From assembly GCA_039188505.1 (NCBI GenBank), contig JBCCZC010000063.1, positions 1-17,825 on the forward strand: a stretch of 17,825 bases of DNA. Reading direction: 5' to 3'. This document shows positions 6,915 to 14,208 of the stretch, piece after piece. Under the pieces are notes generated by a model. That model made no database searches and was not told the DNA's origin. It saw nothing but the letters and a program-made list of their open reading frames with translations. The first letter of the stretch is position 1. Every line of letters begins with the position of its first letter. The stretch comes from JBCCZC01 sp039188505 (GTDB lineage Bacteria > Pseudomonadota > Gammaproteobacteria > Xanthomonadales > SZUA-38). A program made the position numbers and the translations under genes.

Positions 6915-8217
6915 CCTCGAAGCCCGGGTCGCCGCGCTTGCGGCGCGGCTGCCCCGCGTGCGGCGGCTGGTGGTGGGTTTCAGCGGCGGCCCCGATTCGA
7001 CGGCCCTGCTGCTCACGGCGGCACGCGGCAGCGGACCCTGGTGCGTCGAGGCACTCCACGTCGACCATAGCCTCAGCCCGGAGTCCGGCGCCTGGGCCGA
7101 GCACTGTGCGCAGGTCAGCGCAGCGCTCGAAGTCGAATTCGTCAGCAGGCAGGTGCGGGTGGTCCGCGCTGGCGACGGCGAGGAAGCCGCGGCCCGACGC
7201 GCACGGTTTGCAGCCTTCGAGGCTCACCTCGATTCCGAGACCCTCCTGCTGCTCGCTCAGCACCGCGAGGATCAGGCCGAGACTTTCCTCCAGCGCGCCC
7301 TGCGCGGGAGCGGCCCTGCGGGGCTGGGCGCGATGACGCCACTTCGCAGCCTCGGCGCCGGATGGCTCGGCCGCCCCTTCCTCGACGTGCCCCGGGAAGC
7401 GCTGGCGCAGGAGGTTCGCGCGGCCGGGTTGCCGACGATTGACGATCCGATGAACGACGATTTGCGCCTCGAGCGTGGCCATCTGCGGCGCCGGGTGCTG
7501 CCGGAGCTGCGTGAGCGGCGGCAGGGCCTCGACGCGGCGCTTGCGAGGACCGCCGAACTCTGTCGTGAGTCGGGCGAGATGCTGGATTGGTTCGCGGACC
7601 GGGAGCTCGCGTGTCGCCTGGAGGATGGCGGCCGCCGGTTCTCGCTGGCGGGCTTCGCGCAACTCCCGGACGGCGTGCAGCGCCTGGTGCTCCGGGCCTG
7701 GCTTGCGGCGCTCGGGCAGCGGGCGATCCCCCGGGTACGCCTCGAGGCGTTCCGGAAGCAGCTTGGCGCCCGCCCCGACGCGGCGGTGGCGCTCGAGCTG
7801 GACGGGCTGTGGCTGCGACGCTATCGGGACGAGCTGTTTGCGACCGACGCGCTCGCGGTGCCTACCGGCTGGTCACAGGTCTGGCGCGGCCCTCACCTGG
7901 AGCTGCCGGCCGACTGCGGCGCCCTGGAATGGCGCCATCTCGAGGACGGCGGACTCATGGATCCCGGCATCGAGCCCGTGGTGCGCTTTCGTGACGGCGG
8001 CGAGCGATTGCCATTGCCCGATGGCCGGGGCCACCGGACACTCAAGGCGCTGCTCCAGGCCCGCGGCGTACCGCCCTGGGAGCGGCTCCGCCTCCCGCTG
8101 CTGGAGCACGAGGGCGAGCTGATGGCCGTACCAGGCGTCTTCGCCTCGCCAAGGTGGGAGGCGCTGCTGGCGGCGCGCTGCTGTCAGCTGCGCCTGGTAC
8201 GCCCCGTCAGAACTTAG
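6892..8217 (+). CDS. tilS: tRNA(Ile)-lysidine synthase
   Basis: TilS attaches lysine to C34 of the CAU-anticodon tRNA-Ile using ATP, so the tRNA reads AUA and is charged with isoleucine; the gene is normally essential. The 441-residue protein has the N-terminal PP-loop ATP site FSGGPDST (30-37), the following LHVDHSL and AQHREDQAET motifs, and a central substrate domain. The C-terminal domain has GERLPLPDGRGHRTLKALLQ and GVPPWERLRLPLL leading to MAVPGVF, typical of full-length TilS. The frame stays open far upstream inside accA; I chose the ATG at 6892 because it gives the normal short lead into the PP-loop. It overlaps accA by 23 bases, suggesting translational coupling. Accessory neighbours sometimes seen next to tilS are absent. 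Confidence 0.95.
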   Translation: MARSATADLEARVAALAARLPRVRRLVVGFSGGPDSTALLLTAARGSGPWCVEALHVDHSLSPESGAWAEHCAQVSAALEVEFVSRQVRVVRAGDGEEAAARRARFAAFEAHLDSETLLLLAQHREDQAETFLQRALRGSGPAGLGAMTPLRSLGAGWLGRPFLDVPREALAQEVRAAGLPTIDDPMNDDLRLERGHLRRRVLPELRERRQGLDAALARTAELCRESGEMLDWFADRELACRLEDGGRRFSLAGFAQLPDGVQRLVLRAWLAALGQRAIPRVRLEAFRKQLGARPDAAVALELDGLWLRRYRDELFATDALAVPTGWSQVWRGPHLELPADCGALEWRHLEDGGLMDPGIEPVVRFRDGGERLPLPDGRGHRTLKALLQARGVPPWERLRLPLLEHEGELMAVPGVFASPRWEALLAARCCQLRLVRPVRT

Positions 8218-9211
8218 CGCCGAGGCCCACCACAACCGTCGAGTCATCCTCGGACGCACCCGCCGCCGGCTCGGTCTCGTAGTCGTACCGCAGCGAGAAG
8301 TTGGCGTAGTAGTTGTCCGTGATGTCGAAGCGGAAGCCCGTGTTCGACTTGAAGATGAGATTGTCGTTGCCGTAGAACTGCTGCGTGATGTTGTGGTTGT
8401 GGAAGAAGTCGACCTTGTCGTCCCAGAGATCCTGCGTGTAGCGCAATCGCCACAGGCCGACCGCGCCATTCTCGGTCACGCCCGCCAGCTCCTCGTCGGA
8501 GTAGCCGACGCCCACCGAAGCGGAGAGAAAGCGGCCGTCGCGATCGATGAAGTCGCGACCGAGATCGGCGCCCAGCACGTAGCGGTGGTCGAGCTCGCGG
8601 ATCGGGTCGCGCTCGTAGGTGAACGAACCGCCGAAGAACCACGTCTTGTAGAAGAGGCGCTGGTAGGTGTAATTCAGCAGGTCCTGCTCCTTGGTCTGGA
8701 CACTGTCCTGCTCCTCACGCCGGAAAGTCAGGTCCGCGTGGTGGCGGTTCTCGCCGAGCCGGTAGTTGCCCTCGGTGAAGATGAGCGTGTTCTGGGAGTC
8801 CGTGTTGCCGCTGTTCGACGTGACGTTGAGGTCGGCGCGGGCGTTCCATTCGCTGCGCGGCTTGGGCTCCGCCGCGCCGGCGACGGCCGCGAGATCGATC
8901 GGGCTGGCCCGCTCGTCGATGACCAGCACCTGGCCACCGGTCTCGTCGAGCTCGATCGTGCCCGTGACCTCGTCTTCCGCGTCCGCCAGGCTCACCTCGA
9001 ACACCACATCGCTGTCGAGGGTCTCGACCTGGTCAAGGCTCACGGCAAAGGCGTCGCCGTAGGGCGGCTCGATGGTGACCTTGCCGTCCGCGATCGACTT
9101 GATGGTCCCGCTGAGGATGTCGCCGTTGTTCATGACGAGGCGGTCGGCGAGGGTGAGCCCTGGGGCCGCGATCAGCGCCAGCAGCAGCAGGGGAGTCTTC
9201 ATCCGGATCAT
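8207..9211 (-). CDS. DUF481-family outer-membrane beta-barrel protein
   Basis: This 334-residue exported protein begins with a signal peptide (1-22, hydrophobic LLLLALIAAPG, likely cleavage after LTLA). A small beta-rich region follows (about 23-105: DRLVMNNGDILSGTIKSI and VTIEPPYGD) that resembles the fold often found before DUF481. From about W122 comes a DUF481 region with TSNSGNTDSQN and alternating aromatic strands, ending in Phe as outer-membrane barrel proteins do. DUF481 proteins are related to E. coli YdiY; their function is not established, and an outer-membrane location is inferred. AGGA lies seven bases before the ATG at 9211. The 3' end overlaps convergent tilS by 11 bases. Confidence 0.88.
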   Translation of the reverse strand: MIRMKTPLLLLALIAAPGLTLADRLVMNNGDILSGTIKSIADGKVTIEPPYGDAFAVSLDQVETLDSDVVFEVSLADAEDEVTGTIELDETGGQVLVIDERASPIDLAAVAGAAEPKPRSEWNARADLNVTSNSGNTDSQNTLIFTEGNYRLGENRHHADLTFRREEQDSVQTKEQDLLNYTYQRLFYKTWFFGGSFTYERDPIRELDHRYVLGADLGRDFIDRDGRFLSASVGVGYSDEELAGVTENGAVGLWRLRYTQDLWDDKVDFFHNHNITQQFYGNDNLIFKSNTGFRFDITDNYYANFSLRYDYETEPAAGASEDDSTVVVGLGAKF

Positions 9212-9243
9212 GTTCCATTCCTTGCGCGTTGCTCCAGCGCGGC

Positions 9244-9249
9244 ATCATA
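9244..9249 (-). promoter_or_regulatory. Possible -10 box of the DUF481 gene
   Basis: On the minus strand TATGAT, a 5/6 match, lies 32 bases before the ATG at 9211. No matching -35 box was found at normal spacing. Confidence 0.3.
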
Positions 9250-9276
9250 CCCTGACGGCGACGTCTCCAGGCCCGG

Positions 9277-9306
9277 TTGACGCTGCTTGCGATCCAGCGG
9301 TACCGT
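9277..9306 (+). promoter_or_regulatory. Possible promoter of xseB-ispA
   Basis: TTGACG (9277-9282) is a 5/6 -35 match. TACCGT (9301-9306), 18 bases on, is a poor -10 match and lies inside the perfect dyad GGTAC-C-GTACC (9299-9309). It is the only good -35 in the divergent 151-base gap between the DUF481 gene and xseB. Confidence 0.3.
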
Positions 9307-9362
9307 ACCCGCCACCCCCGAAAACGGCCCGCCCGGGTGGCGCGCCGACGCCCCCGAGGACC

Positions 9363-9599
9363 ATGGCCGAGAGCGATAGCAAGATTCCTGAATTCGAGCA
9401 GGCGCTCGCGGACCTTGAAGGGCTGGTCGAGCGGATGGAACAGGGTGATCTGACCCTGGAACAGTCGCTCGAGCATTTCGAACGCGGCATGGGTCTGAGC
9501 CGCGCCTGTCAGGCCGCGCTCGACGAAGCGCGACTTAAGGTGGACAAGCTGCTGGAGACGGGCGATGGTGACGAGACCGAACCCTTCGACGACGCCTGA
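9363..9599 (+). CDS. xseB: Exodeoxyribonuclease VII small subunit
   Basis: XseB forms the small-subunit part of exonuclease VII, which degrades single-stranded DNA from both ends together with XseA. The 78-residue protein has the whole family pattern: PEFEQALADLEGLVERMEQG, LTLEQSLEHFERGMGL and a C-terminal helix containing CQAALDEARLKVDKL, then an acidic tail. The frame is open upstream, but the ATG at 9363 gives the normal family length. GAGGA (9356-9360) is only two bases from this ATG, an unusually tight spacing. It overlaps ispA by 35 bases. xseA is not in the window. Confidence 0.95.
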   Translation: MAESDSKIPEFEQALADLEGLVERMEQGDLTLEQSLEHFERGMGLSRACQAALDEARLKVDKLLETGDGDETEPFDDA

Positions 9600-10467
9600 G
9601 CCCGACCCGCGTTTCGCGAGCTACGCCGATCGCGTCGATGCCTTCCTCGACGGCCTCCTGCCCGGAGCCGACGTCGAGCCGAGTCGACTGCATGAGGCCA
9701 TGCGCTACGTCGTGACCGGTGGCGGGAAGCGCGTGCGGCCGCTGCTGACCTACGGCGCCGCGGAGGCGCTCGCCATCGACGCCGATCGGGTCGACGCAAT
9801 CGCAGCGGCGCTCGAACTGATCCACGCCTACTCGCTGGTCCACGACGATCTGCCGGCCATGGACGATGACGAACTGCGCCGGGGGCGGCCGACTTGCCAC
9901 ATCGCTTTCGACGAAGCGACCGCGATCCTCGCCGGCGACGCGCTGCAGGCCCTGGCCTTCGAGGCGGTCGTGCAGGGTGCCGGCGCTGCGGCCGGTCCGC
10001 TGGTGGCAGCGTTCGCCGATGCCTGCGGCTCCCAGGGCATGGCCGGTGGCCAGGTCATCGACCTGCAGGCGGTCGGTCACGCCATGACGCTGGCGGACCT
10101 CAAGCGCATGCACGCGCTCAAGACCGGTGCGCTGATCCGCGCCGCAGTCGTCCTGCCGGCGGTCCTCGTCGATGCGCCTTCAATCCAGCGCAAGGCGCTG
10201 ACCGGCTTCGGCGAATGCATCGGGCTCGCCTTCCAGATCCAGGACGACATCCTGGATGTCGAAGGGTCGACGGAAGAGCTCGGCAAGCCGCAGGGGTCCG
10301 ACGAGGCTCGCGAGAAGCCGACCTATCCGTCGCTCGTTGGACTCGATGCCTCGCATCGGATGGCGAACGAGGCCCTGGCGGATGCCCTCGACCATCTTCG
10401 CGCGCTGCCCGGCGACCACTCGCTGCTGAGTGCGCTTGCTCGCTACATCGTCTTGCGCCGACACTGA
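9565..10467 (+). CDS. ispA: Farnesyl diphosphate synthase (short-chain polyprenyl synthetase)
   Basis: IspA condenses isopentenyl diphosphate with dimethylallyl and geranyl diphosphates to give farnesyl diphosphate, precursor of quinone side chains and undecaprenyl carriers. The 300-residue protein has GGGKRVRPLL (52-61), the first Asp-rich motif DDLPAMD (D94 to D100), GDALQALAFE, the KTGALI motif, FQIQDDILD (D227, D228 and D231) and GKPQGSDEAREKPTYPSLVGL near the end, matching the bacterial IspA class. The ATG at 9565 has GGAG eight bases upstream and lies inside xseB, so the two are translationally coupled; the GTG at 9568 is an alternative. In many Gammaproteobacteria dxs follows; here a small EF-hand gene does. 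Confidence 0.96.
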   Translation: MVTRPNPSTTPEPDPRFASYADRVDAFLDGLLPGADVEPSRLHEAMRYVVTGGGKRVRPLLTYGAAEALAIDADRVDAIAAALELIHAYSLVHDDLPAMDDDELRRGRPTCHIAFDEATAILAGDALQALAFEAVVQGAGAAAGPLVAAFADACGSQGMAGGQVIDLQAVGHAMTLADLKRMHALKTGALIRAAVVLPAVLVDAPSIQRKALTGFGECIGLAFQIQDDILDVEGSTEELGKPQGSDEAREKPTYPSLVGLDASHRMANEALADALDHLRALPGDHSLLSALARYIVLRRH

Positions 10468-10485
10468 CCGGATTTGCGGGCCAAC

Positions 10486-10704
10486 ATGACTGACGAACTC
10501 GCACTGCACTTTGCCCACATCGATACGGGCGGTGATGGCAGCATCGATCCCACGGAGTTCATCGCCCTCGTGCGTCGCCTCGGCATGACCCGCACCGCCG
10601 GACTGCTGCGTCACATGTTCGACGAGATCGACCAGAACGGCGACGGTCGGATCTCCCGGGACGAGTTCGCTGCCTGGTGGGCCCGGATCCAGCACGACGA
10701 CTGA
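10486..10704 (+). CDS. Small two-EF-hand calcium-binding protein
   Basis: This 72-residue protein is almost entirely one EF-hand pair, so it is probably a cytosolic Ca2+ sensor or buffer; it has no signal peptide or membrane segment. The first loop is DTGGDGSIDPTE, with Gly at position 3 where Asp or Asn is usual. The second, DQNGDGRISRDE, is canonical with Glu at position 12. Hydrophobic helices flank each loop, and the protein ends WWARIQHDD. The ATG at 10486 starts 18 bases after the ispA stop, which suggests co-transcription. A TTG at 10474 would add four residues but has no better ribosome-binding site. Its partner is not evident. Ca2+ binding is inferred from loop residues. Confidence 0.85.
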   Translation: MTDELALHFAHIDTGGDGSIDPTEFIALVRRLGMTRTAGLLRHMFDEIDQNGDGRISRDEFAAWWARIQHDD

Positions 10705-10728
10705 CAACGGACGAGTTTCGGTTAGACT
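10701..10728 (+). promoter_or_regulatory. Predicted promoter of the small CNBD gene
   Basis: CTGACA (10701-10706, 5/6) and TAGACT (10723-10728, 4/6) are separated by 16 bases. The -35 box overlaps the stop codon of the EF-hand gene. Transcription would start near 10735, about 23 bases before the ATG at 10758, so this gene may be expressed apart from ispA. Confidence 0.45.
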
Positions 10729-10757
10729 GCGCATCAAGCAAACCGGGAGTCGCACGC

Positions 10758-11159
10758 ATGCCCACCACTTCGTTTCTGACCGACCAGGACCTCAAGGATC
10801 TCGAGACGCTCGGGTCGGTCGAGGAATACGCGGCGAAGGCCGTCATCCTCGAGCAGAGCATGGACTGTGATGCCGTCTACTGGATGCTGGAAGGCGTGGT
10901 TCAGGTCGACTTCCACCAGCTCTACAACAACGACGTGCTGGCCTATCTCGGCCCCGGTGACCTCTTCGGCGAAATGTCCTATCTGCTGGGCGGCAATACC
11001 AGCGCGGCGGTCGTCGCGACGCAGCCGGTCAAGCTCGTCAGGATTCCCTTCTCGGAGCTCGCCAAGCTCGTCGACACGCGGCCCGAGCTCGCGGCCCGCT
11101 TCTACAAGACCCTGGCGCACACGCTGGCCGGGCGGCTGCGAGCGCAGATCGCGAGGTAG
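10758..11159 (+). CDS. Free-standing cyclic-nucleotide-binding-fold protein
   Basis: The 133-residue protein is a single CNBD beta-roll with no DNA-binding, kinase or membrane domain attached. Family features are VYWMLEGVVQV (about 40-50), GPGDLFGEMSYLLGG (65-79) and a C-terminal helix PELAARFYKTLAHTLAGRLRAQ. In ligand-binding CNBDs the loop after FGE carries an Arg nine residues beyond the Glu that contacts the cyclic phosphate. Here E72 is kept, but the aligned position is T81 in GGNTSAAV, so nucleotide binding may be lost or changed. Similar small proteins are often annotated as Crp/Fnr-like or CNBD proteins of unknown role. I chose the ATG at 10758 because of GGGAG nine bases upstream and the absence of fold upstream. 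The stop sits in the loop of a six-base hairpin before the next gene. Confidence 0.85.
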   Translation: MPTTSFLTDQDLKDLETLGSVEEYAAKAVILEQSMDCDAVYWMLEGVVQVDFHQLYNNDVLAYLGPGDLFGEMSYLLGGNTSAAVVATQPVKLVRIPFSELAKLVDTRPELAARFYKTLAHTLAGRLRAQIAR

Positions 11160-11166
11160 TCCTCGC
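11151..11166 (+). other. Hairpin enclosing the CNBD-gene stop codon
   Basis: GCGAGG (11151-11156) and CCTCGC (11161-11166) are perfect arms around the loop TAGT, which holds the TAG stop of the CNBD gene. The left arm contains the only Shine-Dalgarno-like GAGG ahead of the next gene, so folding could hide it. A weak terminator is another reading; no T-run follows. Confidence 0.4.
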
Positions 11167-11175
11167 CCCGTGGCG

Positions 11176-12009
11176 ATGCGGCGGACTGGCGCCCTGCCGG
11201 GTTGGTGTGCCCTGATCGCCCTTCTGCTGGCGTTGGCGTTCGAGGCGATCGGACAGCCATCGGATGCGCCCACCCTCGCCGAGGCCATCGAAGGCGCGCC
11301 GGCGGCGTATGCAGACCGTCGCGTCACCTCGTTTGAAGTGCTGGCAGGCGAGGACGTCACCCTCTTTGCCGGCTATTTCGAAGACGAACTCGAGGAGCGC
11401 ATCCTCCGCGTTCTCCATGTTTTTCTCCGGGTCGGCGACGGCGCCTGGAAGCACGTGTGGTTTTCTTCGTCAGACGCCACGTTTCGACTGGGCAGCGTGG
11501 TCCGGCTCTACGCGGCAGGCGACTACTTCTTCGTCGGTCTGCACCGGAGTCCGTCAGCCGAGACGACCGCGGTCCTGGATCGAAGCCTCGACCATGTCGG
11601 AACGATCAACGGCTGGATCGTCGCCGCGGCGCCGGGCGGGCACGCTGTGTTCCAGCGATCGATGATCCACTTCAGCCCGACTCACAGCCCTCGGTTGGCC
11701 ATCTACGACACGGAATCCGGGAGGGAGCGCGACATCTACCCGCCGAGCGAGCCGACCAGGACCAGGGTTCGGATCAGCCAGGCGTACGCCTGGCTTTACG
11801 AGCACCTGGGCGACGACTGGTGCTATCGGCGAAACCACCACTGCCGGGCCGAGGTTCTGAACTCGAGTGTCTTTGACGTGGTGGTCGACGCGGCGTTCGT
11901 CGATTTCTCGGTGCGCTACAGACCGCCGGTCATGGAAATGATGCCCCTGGAGGCCGTGGCCCGCTATCGGCACGACCGGCGCGCTGGCGCCACCTACGAA
12001 CTGGACTGA
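11176..12009 (+). CDS. Exported protein of unknown function
   Basis: I do not recognise this 277-residue protein. It has a signal-peptide-like start (MRRTGALPGW, then a hydrophobic ALIALLLALAFEAIG), with likely cleavage around residues 25-28, so a periplasmic or secreted location is inferred. The mature part looks beta-rich with many aromatic positions (for example WKHVWF, GDYFFVGLHR and FVDFSVRYR). It has only two cysteines after the leader, C216 and C223 in DDWCYRRNHHC, which could form a disulfide or, with the two His, a metal site. It follows the CNBD gene by 16 bases on the same strand and is probably co-transcribed with it. The frame is open far upstream, so the start rests on the signal peptide; a GTG at 11170 would add two residues. 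No lipobox or other membrane segment is visible. Confidence 0.7.
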   Translation: MRRTGALPGWCALIALLLALAFEAIGQPSDAPTLAEAIEGAPAAYADRRVTSFEVLAGEDVTLFAGYFEDELEERILRVLHVFLRVGDGAWKHVWFSSSDATFRLGSVVRLYAAGDYFFVGLHRSPSAETTAVLDRSLDHVGTINGWIVAAAPGGHAVFQRSMIHFSPTHSPRLAIYDTESGRERDIYPPSEPTRTRVRISQAYAWLYEHLGDDWCYRRNHHCRAEVLNSSVFDVVVDAAFVDFSVRYRPPVMEMMPLEAVARYRHDRRAGATYELD

Positions 12010-12029
12010 GAGCGGGCGCGCGAGGGAGA

Positions 12030-12052
12030 TCGCCGGCGATGTCCGCCGGCGA
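12030..12052. terminator. Strong GC hairpin between convergent genes
   Basis: TCGCCGGCG (12030-12038) and CGCCGGCGA (12044-12052) form a perfect nine-base stem with a five-base loop. It sits 20 bases past the stop of the exported-protein gene and 20 bases past the stop of the convergent S9 peptidase gene, ideal for a bidirectional terminator. It lacks a T-run on either side. Confidence 0.55.
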
Positions 12053-12072
12053 CCGAAACGGTAGGCAGGCCG

Positions 12073-14016
<1,944 letters not shown>

Positions 14017-14168
14017 GGTCAGCGGTCTCTGGATGAAAACCGTGAAAAGTTAGCCAACGAATCGGCAAGCGCCCGTGACGACGGAGGTCCGACGGCGCTT
14101 CCGGGGATATGGGCGTCGCGCCGAAAGACGAGGCGGTGACGCGGCACCGGACCCGGTCGTGACAGGCA

Positions 14169-14198
14169 GCTGCCGGCGCGATGGCCCCCGCCGGCAGC
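14169..14198 (-). terminator. Hairpin terminator candidate after the antiporter gene
   Basis: GCTGCCGGCG (14169-14178) and CGCCGGCAGC (14189-14198) form a perfect ten-base stem with a ten-base loop, starting 10 bases past the antiporter stop. No T-run follows on the minus strand, so it may stop transcription only in part or protect the 3' end. The remaining 150 bases up to the S9 start show no clear gene or promoter. Confidence 0.5.
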
Positions 14199-14208
14199 CG
14201 ACGAAGCG

